The notes below the pieces were generated by a model. The model did not search any database. It was not told the origin of the DNA and saw nothing but the letters and a program-made list of their open reading frames with translations. Position numbers and translations under genes: made by a program. A DNA stretch of 64,000 nt from Chromobotia macracanthus (taxonomy: Eukaryota > Chordata > Actinopteri > Cypriniformes > Botiidae), in NCBI GenBank assembly GCA_036877525.1, contig JAZGTH010000059.1, forward strand, positions 7,192,001 through 7,256,000, written 5' to 3'. Each line of letters starts with the position of its first letter. Within the stretch, counting starts at the first letter, position 1. Shown piece by piece: positions 1 through 12,013 of this stretch.

Positions 1-32
1 TGTCGCATGGACATGCATGTATTATTGACAGT

Positions 33-59
33 CCCGCATGCAGTCGCAGAGCATGCGGG
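33..59. repeat. Perfect short inverted repeat
   Basis: Arms CCCGCATGC (33-41) and GCATGCGGG (51-59) are exact reverse complements with a 9-base loop. It is GC-rich against an AT-rich background. No T-run follows and nothing links it to a function. Confidence 0.6.
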
Positions 60-2463
60 TTAAAACAATTGTTCCAGTCTGAAAGATAAATAAACAAGTC
101 ATTTAACAAACAGCTGTCATCTCCACCCATGATTAACAATCCCTCCAAGACCTTGGGAAGCATCATTTGAGTCATTCCACTTAGCAACACTACTGCGAGA
201 AATCCCACGAACACGCAGCGCTCATTTTTAATTCTGCTCGCCAACCTCTCTTCTCTTCATTATAACTCAAAACAGCTCTGTCTGTTAGCTGTTAGCGTAA
301 CTTCTGTAGAACCGCAGTTCAAAACAGCCTACAACTTGAACTTGATGTGCATCCACAGACACACAAACACACAAGTTGCAGCAGTAACCATATACTTTAT
401 TTTAGCCCTATGGCTATATTTTATAACAGAGCCACAGATCAGCAGTGTTATTAAGCAGTGAGTTTATCATGCGCCCTGTGTGTCCACCAGCATGGAGGAA
501 ACCGTCTTAATACTGCTCAAAAGCCCACAGGTCTGCTGCTGTGGTGGGTGGTGTTTTCAAATGTACAGTGTGTTGTTGTTGTCTGTAGTATGGTCTACCA
601 TTGCTTTCAATACAAGCTCGGTAGTCATCATGTATGTGCCTGATTATAGCATACAGTGTAAATGTAATTGACTTTCATTAACCCAGCCACAGCCTCTTCA
701 CAATCAAAGCATGCACGCTGTGTTTGAGATCTAAACTAAATATAGTAATACAGTACAGTGTTTCAATGTGTTTTAGGTGCTAAATCCACTACAAACGTGT
801 AACGTGGTGATCTTAAGTTAAACATAACCCCATTACAGTACTATTTTGTTTTTATTTTTAAAGCACTTATTTCACAGCAGGAGAAGGGAATTATTCCTAC
901 CATAAAACAAAATGAAAGCACTATATCAGGGAATCCAAAATTACTTAACGAAACATCACCACCACATCAGCACTGTTGTCAAAAAATGATATGACAGACG
1001 TCACAACCTCAGGTTATGACAACTGGCTGACTTGTCATGTTTTTTTTGCCTCTTCTTTGCCCAACATTAAACATTTCCTAGTTTTTTGATGCTGTCATCG
1101 CTAGCTTTACTAGCTAGCTTTAACCCCACAATCCCAGCCCCATCAGAGAACGAATCGAAACCGGCCACTCAGGTATTACTAATGTACATCAGCAATACCA
1201 GCATGCTTTAATTTCTCCATCATAAAAAACAAGCTGCGCTTTATTTGTGTGTGTTAGGGCAGCATGTTACACGCTCCAGGCGTATGTGCGTGCGTGTGCC
1301 AAAATTCGCAGAGGGTCCTGATTAAACATGGGTGTGATGTCAGCAGGGCACCAAGGTGTCATGTTCACACATGTGCCAGTGGGCCTGTGGAACTGGTGTG
1401 GGTCCAGGAAGCTCACTCTGAGCATCACAGCTATTGACAGGGGCGAAGCCCTCCACGATATCACTAGAATAATTATTAGTACAAGGGCTTTGCATTTTTG
1501 CATTTATCATTCTCTGTGTGTTTCTGGTTTGCTAATTAAGGCTAAAGGTGAGACGATAGACTGAGAGACATGGAATGGCGATGCAAATCCCAACCTGACA
1601 AAATATTTATACATGCCAAGCTGTGGCATCAAAGCAGTAGTCAATTATAACTATATTGTATTTGACGAGCAGCTCATTTTGATTGATTCAGTTATGTAGA
1701 GTTAAGCTAGTATCACATCAAGCTGAGTCTCTTAAAGCTACTTAAAACTGAACATTTCTGTTGTACTCTTCTTTTTTTGGAACAGCAGTCCTCAGTTGTG
1801 ACTACAGCTGTGTTTTTGGATGCTTCCTGTACTTGTAAAAGACAAAGCCCATGATAAACAGTAAAGTCATTTCAAATTTTGAAACTTCTCTCTTCATAAA
1901 CGTCAGCCTCTGAGTATGTGTGCATTCAAAACCATAAAGCAATAAGCAGAACGTTGTATATGAAGACAATTAGTCAATGGAGTCATTGAATTTGGAGTTT
2001 GTATGTTTATTTACTCTTACCCAACTTCCGTGTTTCTGTGACCCTTTCTTATAAATAAATTGCTTGTGCATTCCGCTAAATGAATAAATGTGAATATAAA
2101 TTAATACGAAATATTATTCCAATTAGTGCATTTTTTGGAGTTATGTGTCAACAGCACTGCAACCTTCATATAATGAAGGGAGAGCAACATTTTTAATGAG
2201 GTTTGTTTCATTGACATGCAATTACTTATTTACTGATTGCAATATTTTGATACTTTCTCCCCCTGGAGTCTTAACAATACAGTTGCTTGACACCGGGCCT
2301 TGTTTAAGCTAACTTGGAGAGCTTGCAATCCTTTTAATTGCTGACCTTTAAGAAAGGGGCATTCATTTTAAAAAGAAGCTCTATTACTCCACACCGGACC
2401 TCAGCACTTCACTGTGCCTACAGAAAACAAAAGGAACAGAAATGGATCAAGCAGCGAAAGCAG

Positions 2464-2792
2464 CCCAGCTAACAATCTTAGGTTGTAAGAATGTTTACAT
2501 AATATTTCCATTAAGTTGACACAAACTGTTCAAAGTTTTTGTTCAAAGCATCCAGTTTTTTAGACGTTTTAACGTTATTGTTCGGTTATAAGAACATTAT
2601 TCAAACTTTTTTAATTCTGTAGCTTTTTCAGAACATTCCACTAACTACTTAAGAACTACATTTTTGAGATACGATATATAACATTAGAAAAACATTCTAC
2701 TAACGTTACTGCAAGAATGTTTTTGAGGTAACTTTGAGGTAACTTTTAGAGAATGTTAGCCAACCTTCAGAGAACATTCCCTGTTAGCTGGG
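2464..2792 (+). mobile_element. Family A MITE-like repeat, copy 1 (near full length)
   Basis: It starts with CCCAGCTAACA and ends with TGTTAGCTGGG, a perfect 11-bp terminal inverted repeat. The body is full of AACATT/AACGTT-type words and has no coding potential. About 330 bp with inverted ends and many diverged relatives in the window fits a non-autonomous DNA transposon. The superfamily cannot be assigned because target-site duplications are not clear. Confidence 0.75.
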
Positions 2793-3424
2793 AGACATCT
2801 GACAGTTGAGACAGTACAAACAGATCACACAGAATATGGCGTGTACTGTAGCACCGCAATACTTGCGATATAGATGTCTCAGTTATGTATCTTCACATGT
2901 CTGAAAACGCAGGGACAAAGGTTAGCCGAGAAAGCAGAAATCGCTGTAAGTGCATTTGAAAGGGTTTTGCCAAACAGCTGTGACTATGCTCGGGGAAAAT
3001 GAGTGTTGCACATAAAGGATAGGTGGTTGTTTCATCCTGATAGCCCTCTGAACTGCTTGTTCTGTGGAGGGGTCAATGCTGCCCGGGCGCAAGTGCTTTC
3101 CCTGGAGCGTGCTATGGGCTGTTGGTGTGTAGGTAGTCTATGGTAGTTTTTGTGCTGTGTGTGTAATAGAAACGCAATCTTCAACAGGGTTTTTTTAGGA
3201 TCTTCTCGTGCAGCCTTGATCATTGCAGTAAACAAACCGAGTGAAACATTAAACACCGATACATCATTCAGAATGTCAGAGTTTGTTCACTGGGGCTGGA
3301 GAATTCATGCCATTTCATACTGGCACAATACATCAATCCCATAATAATGTTATGCAACTTTTATAACCTCATTACAGTTTTCATACAATATTATTTTCAT
3401 AGCGTATTATCTGACATTGCTGTC

Positions 3425-3620
3425 CTCGCTAACAATTTCTGGTTGTAAGAACATTTCCATAATGTTTCCGTTAAGTAACTAAAATGTTAAAGATGTTATT
3501 TTTAATGTTATAGGAACGTCTGTTTTCTATGTTGTCGAAAAATTATTGCTTGGTTATAAGAACGTTATTTAAACATTTATTTCAATGATGTAACCTTTTT
3601 AATGTTCCCTGTAGCTGGGG
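3425..3620 (+). mobile_element. Family A repeat, copy 2 (internally deleted)
   Basis: It begins GCTAACAATTTCTGGTTGTAAG and ends CCCTGTAGCTGGG, matching both ends of copy 1. It is only about 195 bp long because the central third is missing. Confidence 0.65.
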
Positions 3621-4473
3621 TGAATATGTATTTGTTATGGAGGTCATGGTTTAAGTTGTGACATAGACAGACAAAGACCTAGTTAGTTAAATAGTCAAAA
3701 GTACTGAAGCTTTGGGTGAGTTTAACTTCAGAAATGACCATGTGTGGCTCTCAGCTGGTTGGTGGTCAAGACAGACAACAGGAGACTCAAATTTTTAATG
3801 CAAATAATAAAAGGTAACTAACCATATAATTGTGCATTGTTAAATAAATAGGCTTATCAACTTTTAATGGGGACAGGAAAATGTTTCCCACGTCTAGATT
3901 TTTATGAATACGTTTTCTGATACAAATTCATATGCCACTTGATAATATGGGTAATAATATTACAATATTTGTTTGTTCCGTGTTTTAATGCAATTGGCCA
4001 TATGATATGTAATTTGCTTATTATCGGGCTGTAATTGTCAGACTTTATGGACGTTGTGTTGCTTCTGTGCAATTATCAATTTTAATAGCGTTTAGGATCA
4101 TTACTTGATGTCAGGTGTAAATTACAAAGCAAAACCAGTTGACCTCCCCTATTCTATATGGGAATGTCAATATATATATAATCTGTAGTCTATAGCTGTA
4201 GTGTGCAGTCATACAGAAATGCGTTGTGATATGGACAGTAGCTTGGGCTTGCCAGTTCTTGCCTATATCACTGACCTGAGACCTGGGTAAACAATTGATC
4301 AGTAATTGTTCATCGGTTTCTTCAGTCAATGATGCGCCTTTTGGAGAAAGCAATGGAAAGCAATCATTAGTTTATTGATACTGCTCTCCAAACGATGCCC
4401 GGCTTCCGTCGCGCAACGTCGGGTGGCAGGATACCCATCAAAGTCGTGAGAAGCTCACACTGCGTTATTGTCC

Positions 4474-4475
<2 letters not shown>

Positions 4476-4525
<50 letters not shown>

Positions 4526-4549
4526 CTGTCTCTCTGTCTCTCTTTCTCT
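4476..4549 (+). repeat. (CT)n microsatellite / polypyrimidine tract
   Basis: Uninterrupted CT repeat to about 4519, then imperfect TTTCTGTCTCT units to 4549. It lies about 180-250 bp upstream of the lrp1b start codon. It could be a GAGA-type promoter element or only a microsatellite. Serine-leucine repeat frames over it are translations of the simple repeat, not genes. Confidence 0.9.
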
Positions 4550-4573
4550 GCTCACACTGTCGCTTGCAAGCTC

Positions 4574-4591
4574 ATGCGTGCGCCCGCCTAG
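4574..4591 (+). other. Possible 5-codon upstream ORF in the leader
   Basis: ATG at 4574 opens a frame of five codons closed by TAG at 4589-4591. The ATG has a weak context (C at -3, C at +4). A second upstream ATG at 4604 (T at -3, C at +4) lies in frame with the main start without an intervening stop. Both matter only if transcription starts upstream of them, which is not known. Confidence 0.35.
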
Positions 4592-4729
4592 AAATCCATC
4601 TGAATGCGCGGAGTGAAGGAGGGTCGGTGCGCTCTGCAGACAAATTTCTCTTGTCATTCCCGAATAACGGGGGCTGGGATCGGACTTCAGGACGAGAAGT
4701 GCGGTGGCCTTCGCCCTCATTCAGCAACG

Positions 4730-4823
4730 ATGGCCGAATATATCCTCACTTTGCTGGTTATACTGGGATTCGGGGATATATTGCCAAGCGTTCAGACGTG
4801 GCGAGACGCCGATTCGGAGCAAG
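4730..4823 (+). CDS. lrp1b: Low-density lipoprotein receptor-related protein 1B, coding exon 1 (signal peptide)
   Basis: This exon encodes residues 1-31 plus the first base of codon 32. Residues 1 to about 20 (MAEYILTLLVILGFGDILPS) form a typical signal peptide: short N-terminus, hydrophobic core and small residues near the end. A polar linker, VQTWRDADSEQ, follows. LRP1B is a giant type I membrane endocytic receptor of the LDLR family. This exon would target it to the ER and carries no ligand-binding module. The start was chosen because the ATG has A at -3 and G at +4 and begins the signal peptide. An in-frame ATG 42 codons upstream has a weak context and would bury the hydrophobic core. The exon ends AAG|GTAAGA, a near-consensus donor, in phase 1, which matches exon 2. 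From memory, the human LRP1B N-terminus is of similar length and also goes straight into the first LDLa module. Identity rests mostly on exon 2. Which teleost paralogue this is cannot be told. Confidence 0.8.
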
Positions 4824-5070
4824 GTAAGACGCAGCGGTGAAACTTGCGCGTTTTGGAGATGCTGTTGGTGCCAACGCAACCCAGACGACATTGATGTGAA
4901 TGGACGAAACGATCGGGCTGAGCTGGAGGTTTCACTCCGGGTTTGCATTAGTCGATGGGGGCATGCATGTCCCCACAGGATGCCCATCAGTGTATTAGTG
5001 GCGCGTTTAGATGCGAATCAAAACCAATGGAGACTAAAGGTGCGTCTATTCTTAGTAGAGCGGACGGGTA

Positions 5071-7268
5071 GATGTGTTGTAACATAAGATGAAGTTTAAG
5101 CTTATATGCAACGAGTCTGTGTGGATGTTATGTTTTAAGTATGCTGAAAGTTTGCCCGATTATACGAAGTTTTCCAGTTAAATGGCTTTCCTATTCGCCT
5201 TTGGCTGAAGAGCGACGATCCGGAGTGACGCTGAATCGGAGTCAATTCATCATCGCTAATGTAAAGGCGGATAGATGCAATGAATCCTGATGCGGTTATC
5301 AGCAAGTCTTCATGTTGTTGCGTGGGTTTCGTCCACTTGCAGCAAACAGTTGTGCCAGCCTCTCTTCAGGCTTGGATTGAGATAAACTGATCTCAGACAG
5401 ATCTGTCAGGATTGTCCCCCCAGTGCTCTGAATTGCAGACGAGCAACGTCTTGATGAAACACTTTCAAGTGCCATGCATGAATGCATATACAATATACAG
5501 AGCAGGGCAGTTATTTATAAGCCTATTTTTATAACCAAAAATCACATCTTTGCTGTGATCAGTTGTCTGTTTTGGAGCTCTTGGTACCTCTTTGGTAAGT
5601 ATATCGGCACACAATGCAGCGACGTTATTACGAAGCAAGCGATTCATTTGAACTTAAAATGGGATTTGTCAATAGCACATAAATAAATGTTTTAAACGAC
5701 GTTTAATCTGAAATTTAACCTTCTGATGCATGACATGCATGAGAGTAAAAGCAACTATTCAGGCTTATTATTAAAACTAACATGCGACCTTTGCCCTTTA
5801 CCCATATTTTTACGTGACTCTTCTCTTTATATGCTGTTGTGTGTGTTTTATTTATGACAACATAAATTCAACATGGCTCATGAAGGCAGCGGTGCATCAA
5901 ATACCTCTGGATTATTTACTGCTATCTTGTGTTGCATTGTACAGATGTTTCTCTTGAAATACATCATTCTGAAGAAAGATTGTGCTCTGGCATGTGAAAA
6001 GAAACATTAGGATCTGTTTTTCCTTTTTGATTTAGTCTTTTATGCATCAGAGGGTTAACTCGTTCCTCGCACACGCACGCTGGATTTTCATCCAGGTGTA
6101 TTCAGAAAATGCCATTTTCAAAAGCTGCATATTCATCGTATCAGATGAATGTAAATGTCACAACGTCCTGTGCAGAGATTATCTGAACAGCGGTGTTCAG
6201 AAGCCCATGTTCTCCCGCTAAATACCGCATCATATGCGTTGTGGTGCCTCTGGTATTCTGGCAATTCTCCTACCACGGCTTGTTCACTTATCTCACACAC
6301 TATAATAAAAAAACAACAGCAGTCACAGCAAAGTCGATGTGTGGATGTGACTTTCTAGTTGTTTGATAAAACTGCTCACTTCACAGTCTGTTTAGTGAAT
6401 CCTTTGTGAATCATTGTTTGCCAACTTATCTGGTGTATCACGGCCAAGAGTTTACGGCACGGGTGCGAGCGGATGGAACCAGGTTTGCTCAAACCACATT
6501 TCATTATATCACCCCCTCTTTTACCTTGCAATTGACGTTCAAGATTTTTATCAGTTATTACAAACAGTTGAAGGTTGCTGTAAATGTTTCTCCCTTTAGG
6601 AGAGCATGGTGTGCCCCTAAAAAGCAGGTTAAGCACTATCTTTTCCTAATGAAATCGGAAGGATGCCCCCAGAGCCTAATTAAATGAGATTATATCTAGG
6701 CATTCTGCGCGGTTTTATTGTCCAACTGCGATTACTTCACCTGGTATTGGAGGCAAGTCAATAAAGGCATAAACCTTGATTGTTTGAATGACCTCAGTCA
6801 TGCAAAGGAAATGCTGAGCTTCTGCAAAATACATACGGAAAGTGCTTACGTGAAATGGCCAGGGCAGATACCAGGTCTGTGGCTGCACCGCCAAAGGAAA
6901 AAAGCTGACCTCAGGTTGGTCCACGTTTGTTTTCATAGCTGGTTTGCATCAGTGCCTGGAAAGTCCTATTTCAAAAGCGCTTGCTTTTTATATCCGCCAT
7001 ATGGATCTCGTTCAAAGGTTGATTCTGGCTAGTCATGAAAATCCATCCTTTAACTTTTCAGGTGTTTCTACCCTGCCAACCAGGTAATTGGTCCAATGAA
7101 CTCAGTCTCCCAAGATAATTAGAACTTCCACAGCTCGGTGAATAACCTGACAATACTTATCCATCTGACAAGCTATAAAACAGGAAGCAATATAGCATGC
7201 TAATCCGGAGCCAATGCACTTGCTGTAAAAGGCATAGAATGATGAGAGAGGTGACAAAGCCAAGCATT
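5071..7268. other. Intron 1, repeat-poor segment next to exon 1
   Basis: Mostly unique sequence. CpG-containing sequence continues to about 5300 and then becomes AT-rich. No repeat of the families seen elsewhere and no exon-like frame was recognised. First-intron enhancers are possible but nothing specific is visible. Confidence 0.4.
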
Positions 7269-7514
7269 CCCCCAGCAAACAGGGAACATTGTTCTCTAAA
7301 AGTTCTCTAGTGGAACATTATTAAACATTATATATCATATATCAAAAACATTATTCTTAAATTGTTAGTGGATTGTTTTAAAAACATTACAGAATTAAAA
7401 ATATAAGAATATAAGAATTGAAAATATAGGAATATAAGAATTATAATTCTTATAAACAAGCAATAACATTAACACAGCATCTAAAAACTGGATGTTTTGA
7501 ATGTACCTAGAACA
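7269..7514 (-). mobile_element. Family A repeat, copy 3 (truncated)
   Basis: It begins CCCCAGCAAACAGGGAACATT, the reverse complement of the family's right end, and continues with the shared ACAGAATTAAAA and CTAAAAACTGGA blocks. It fades after about 7514 without the left terminus. Confidence 0.65.
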
Positions 7515-9697
7515 GAGCTGAGCAGCGTTGAAGCAGCATCGCCTCTGGAGGTGATTCATCCAGCACCTGGGTGGCAGTCTTCATCGTTTTCATTGCCGTT
7601 CTCTTGCATGCCCCATTTGGTGCGACTGCTGAAGTTTAGCTGAAGTTGGCCGCAGATTTTGCTGAGTCATTAAGGGTCCTGACCTTTGACGGATTGAGTG
7701 GTTGTGTCTGAGGTTATTGCAGTTGGTGCTAATCCTGCAAAGCGCAGGTGATCGGCTGGCCTGTGACATCTTGTGCATCTGTATTCTTTGTTGACGTGCT
7801 GGAGCCGACTTCTATGTGACCTAATGGAGAATGTTTTTATGTTTTATTGTGCCTTAGGGTTTTCCATCAAGCCTTGGTAATCAGGAACAGGTGAAAAAAA
7901 TCAATGGCCGTGTCTGAAACATAAGGCAGCTGCCTCACTACCCAGGCAGTCAATTACTAAACAAGCAATGTTTTGTGTATGAAAGTACCTTTTAAAGGAA
8001 ACTGCTTTCAGACAGGATTTTCAGGCACCATAATATCATGTCTAATGATCTAAAACTAATACTAAACACATATTTAATATCAGCCATACTGCTCTAGATG
8101 GAGATGGTGTAATCAATTGTAAATTGTATGTATGTCTGTGTTGGTATGTCTTTTGGAACCCCACTAGATAAAGTGATCTTGGTAAATATGCCATGCTGTC
8201 TTTCATAGACAGCGTGTAAAGGCAGCATTTATTAGCTTAAAATGCATTCACGTAGTGGATGATGTTTGAACAGAGTTTTGGATGCTTTTAATGTAAGAAC
8301 CAGCAGAGTGCATATGTTGTTATAGTTTGTGTGTTTCTACACCCATTTTAATTGGATCTGGGCGACTTCGCAGTTTTCAGAGAGCATTTTTTTTCATCAG
8401 CTGCTCGATCTGTTACAACACATGGTGGTGGGATATTGTAGGAAAGGGCCTGGTGAATTACTTTCGGGTGGTTGGAGGAGACCCATGTTTGTGCTTTTTC
8501 ACTATTGGTTGAGGTTAAGATGAAGCTTTCTATGAAATTTTCAGCACGTTATGTGATTAATGAATCAGTGAATCTTCTCATTCTCTCTCTCTCTGCAGTG
8601 ACTGGTGCAGCAGAGCCGCACCAGTCACTGTAAAGGGTTACTGGACCACATAGAAGAATCTCTATTACAATATGAAGACTAAGAATCAATGAATTATGAA
8701 ACTGTTTATCAGTGTTTTACACTAAAGATGAAGCAAGTTTGCTAAAGCTTAGCAAACATTGTTAATGAGCAAAACAACGTGCTTTGTGGAGGGCAGAGGA
8801 AATGAAGAATTTATCAGCGTTAAGAACAGCTAATACACAGAGCAAAGGCTTCAGTTAGAAACCAGATTTCAAAACCCGATATGTTTTATTGCGAATCTGA
8901 AAAAATGTACAATATTAATATGAAATAAATGATACAGTGACAGATAAGGATGCTTTTTTATTACTGTTTAAAATAAAAAGAAACTTTCATGATGAAGTAG
9001 CCATGTGATCATTTGATTAATCAAGTAAATTAAATATTTTACATATGAAAGTAACTTCAGTTAATTACTTTGTCTTTTCCTTTGGAACTTGATGGACACA
9101 AAGCAAAAGATGAAAATTCATAACAGATGAAGTTTTACATTATGTAACACCTGGGCTGAAAACGAAGATTTAAAACAGTAATTGCATGCCAACATTAAAC
9201 AGAGTAAACTCTGTTTCTCTTACACAATGCATATATCATCATACCATCTATCCCAATAGTGATAGATATCGAAAGAAAAAAAACAAGAAATGAATATAAT
9301 GTTCTTGGCAGCCAATCTGCAAAATCTCTTCCAGCACTTTGAACAGAGTAGATACATCTGCGTAATACTCCTGTAGTTTTAAAAGTGCCATAAGGGTTTA
9401 GAAGGGTTAAAACCAATGCTACGCTCACAGTGATGTATGCAGACAGTAGACCAGAGCTGCAGCGCTTCCACAGTCTGTGAGACGTTTTTTTATCCTGGGG
9501 CTAAAGTACGCCTATCAGTCTGACAGCTTGAACCCTGAACAAGTAGTTGGGACCCCCTCAGGAGGCCTTATAGTTAGTGTGCAGCGTTGGTACAGTTGTG
9601 AATTTTTAAAACGCATCATAATGCTCGTGTGACTGAAGTATGAGGGTACAACCAAAGGCCTTTTATCTCTCCCTGTGTTGTTTAGCTTCTGAAGTTT
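7515..9697. other. Intron 1 unique segment with one notable hairpin
   Basis: Unique sequence. 7520-7790 is less AT-rich and repeat-free. The only structured element noted is the inverted repeat at 8596-8630, just after a CT-rich acceptor-like tract. An AATAAA lies at 8924-8929. No gene was recognised. Confidence 0.4.
8596..8630 (+). repeat. Perfect 13-bp inverted repeat overlapping a splice-acceptor-like site
   Basis: The arms CAGTGACTGGTGC (8596-8608) and GCACCAGTCACTG (8618-8630) are exact complements with a 9-base loop. Immediately upstream is a run of CT ending TCTCTCTGCAG, which resembles a 3' splice site with its AG at 8597-8598. If exon 1 spliced here, the frame would continue for 11 codons and stop at TAA 8631-8633. 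Confidence 0.7.
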
Positions 9698-10003
9698 ACC
9701 TAATGTTTCCGTTAAGTCATGATTAAAATGTTATTTTAAAGTTCAAGGAATGTTTGGAACGTCCAGTTTTTTTGGTTGTTGTATTAACATTATTGCTTGA
9801 TTTTAAGAACGTTTTTTCATACCGTTTTTAATTCTGTGTCATTTTTAAAATGTTTCACAAGCAAGAATAATGTTTTTGATTTATGATATATAACATTTAT
9901 ATAAAGTTCTACTAACGTGACTGCAAGAACATTTTTTGATAACTTTGAGAGAACTTTTAGAGAATGTTAGCCAATGTTCTGAGATTGTTCCCTGTTAGCT
10001 GGC
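9698..10003 (+). mobile_element. Family A repeat, copy 4
   Basis: It contains the family blocks TTTCCGTTAAGT, GGAACGTCCAGTTT, ACTGCAAGAACATT and GTTCCCTGTTAGCTGG in order. The left inverted end is lost and the right end is intact. Confidence 0.7.
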
Positions 10004-11037
10004 TTGGCTCCTGTACTGTAGGTGCCCTGTGGATATTATCGGTTCACTCATTTGACATGGTAAACAAGACCACACACCTGGGGGGAGAAAGCCCTGCCCA
10101 TGGCTAGGAGCATCCTTTGAGAGAGCACATTTCCCAAACTCCCCTGCATCATGCCTGCTGTTGTGGCAATGATCTGAGACCACCAAATCAGATTAAAAGG
10201 GAACTGTCCCAGCTGTCACCTGGCATGCAGATAGGTCTGAGGAACTGATGCTGGAATGTTCTAAAAAGCCCATACAGGAGTCCAATTCATCCTCCATCTC
10301 TCGATCAGGATGAAGGCCTTGAAAGGATTTGGGCTGGTTTGACAGGCATTCAGAGATTCTTCTTTACCCCAATACACTCTGATAGAATTAATTATTTGAA
10401 TTAGAAAAGTGCCAGCAATGGTTTGTAACCTTGTTAGTTTGGACTTTTGGATCATTGTTAGTTAGATTTGGATCTTGTTAATTTGGATCATTTGTGAGTG
10501 TGATGACCTACTCTACATGGAGTTTTACGCAGCTCGCATTTTCCTTTTAATAGCCGAAATCATGAGAAGTGGAGCTAAGCACCTGCAACTGAACTTCTGA
10601 TTATTCTAATCAGGTATCTGATTATAAATATAAAATTATTATTTGAGTAATCATTAATTACTAACAGTTGAGTTATTATCGCCGACTAGAGAAAATGTGT
10701 TCACCATTTAATGACAAAGCAGATCATTCGTTTTGTTGCATAGCAACATTCTGTCATGTTAGGTTACGTTACTGTTTGTTACCCTTTAGAAAACAAGGCA
10801 ATAAAGGCTGTGCTATACTCTAAATGTGCTCACAATTAAAGGGGCTGCGCGCTGGCTGTGGTGCCTAATGTACCTTACGCTGTTACTATTTTGATGGTAT
10901 TAGCCCTATACTTAAACGTAATCTCTTTTTAGGTAATCTCTTTTCAAGCACTACAAAAGAGAAAATCATAATGTAGATGCTAATATAGATGTTACAGCTG
11001 CCTAAAGCATGAAATTATCTACTATAGAAACTTCATA
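10004..11037. other. Intron 1 unique segment
   Basis: AT-rich unique DNA between two family A copies. Short frames only. No element recognised. Confidence 0.4.
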
Positions 11038-11321
11038 CCCAGATAACACAGAACGTTCTCAGAACATTTGTTAAAATTCTCTCCAAGTTATCAAAAAACA
11101 TTTGCATAACATTTTGTAATGCTATGTATCAAATCATAAACAATATTCTTAAGTTGTCAGCGGAACATTTTAAAAACATTACAGAATTAAAAAATATATA
11201 ACCAAGCGATGTTGGTAATACAACTTTAAAAAAACTGGACATTTTGAACATACCTTGAACAATCACAGCATTTTAACGTTTGTTACTTAATGGAAATGTA
11301 AACCTAAAATTGTTAGCTGGG
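11038..11321 (-). mobile_element. Family A repeat, copy 5 (both ends present)
   Basis: It starts CCCAGATAACA and ends TGTTAGCTGGG, with the family body in reverse orientation, including ACAGAATTAAAA and AAACTGGACATTTTGAA. It is among the best-preserved copies in the window. Confidence 0.75.
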
Positions 11322-12013
11322 TAGTTGGTTAGTCACCGGCACCATAACCAAGCTTTCTATCAGCTGTGTATGAGATGCTTTATGTTATATATATTCATAT
11401 GAGTTTCCTGCATGTGGCAGCAACAGTTTTATTGTAAAAAAAATCTTATTTGCTAGGATTTTAAATATACGTTTATAAAATGCTACAGTATGTAATGCGT
11501 GCGGTTAACTCTCTAACTTCATTATTTTGTTTAGCTTTTTTAATGAAGCCTCATCAACAGCTATATATTACATTACGCCTCTTCTGTCTGATTGTTTTGG
11601 TTCAGCACCTGGTCTGGTCTGTTACAGCTGACTTCTTTTTGTTTCTGACTCTTTCTGTTCTAATTAGAAACATGTTTGCTTGTTTTCGTTTCTTTCGTTG
11701 CTCGCCGGAGAAGTGCGTTCACCCTCTCTGCATCTCCGATGCGCCTCAGCGCTCTGTGAAAGCACTGGAGATAAGCTCTCATCCTCCAAACCCTGACTGT
11801 CTTTCACTTCCTGTGCTCACTGCTGGAGAAATAACAGTCATCTGAACTGCTCTGCTAAACTCCAGACGAACAAAACTGACTGGAAGGAAAACCAACGCCT
11901 TGTAGTTTTACTTGAAGTGTTTTTTAAACTGAGTCTATTTTTTTGGACAGAGGTTTTGGACATACAGATTGTGGAGTTTTTGCTGATCATGTCGCCGGTT
12001 GAGTTCGGGGTAA
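11322..12013. other. Intron 1 unique segment
   Basis: Unique sequence with a slightly GC-richer stretch at 11695-11880. A 121-codon frame begins at 11480, but it resembles no protein family I know and has no exon borders of note. It is treated as chance. Confidence 0.4.

Larger units (their letters stand above)
1..4389. other. Upstream flank of lrp1b, no gene seen
   Basis: AT-rich, non-coding-looking DNA. All open frames are under about 80 codons, overlap on both strands and resemble no protein I know. It contains two family A transposon-like repeats (2464-2792 and 3425-3620), a small GC-rich hairpin near the left edge, and otherwise unique sequence. No exon of a neighbouring gene is recognisable, so the region is either intergenic or holds distal regulatory DNA for lrp1b. 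Confidence 0.6.
4390..5070 (+). promoter_or_regulatory. lrp1b: CpG-rich promoter / 5' leader region of lrp1b
   Basis: CpG dinucleotides cluster here, for example in 4393-4422, 4561-4620 and 4680-4845, while the flanks are CpG-poor and AT-rich. The cluster surrounds exon 1, as expected for a vertebrate CpG-island promoter. I see no convincing TATA box, and the transcription start cannot be fixed from sequence. A pyrimidine tract at 4476-4549 lies inside the region. The upper limit of the leader is unknown, so the split between promoter and 5' UTR is inferred. Confidence 0.55.

Noticed and set aside
4395..4827. Serine/leucine-repeat open frames across the CT tract
   Set aside because: They are translations of a (CT)n microsatellite in the promoter region, with no other protein features.
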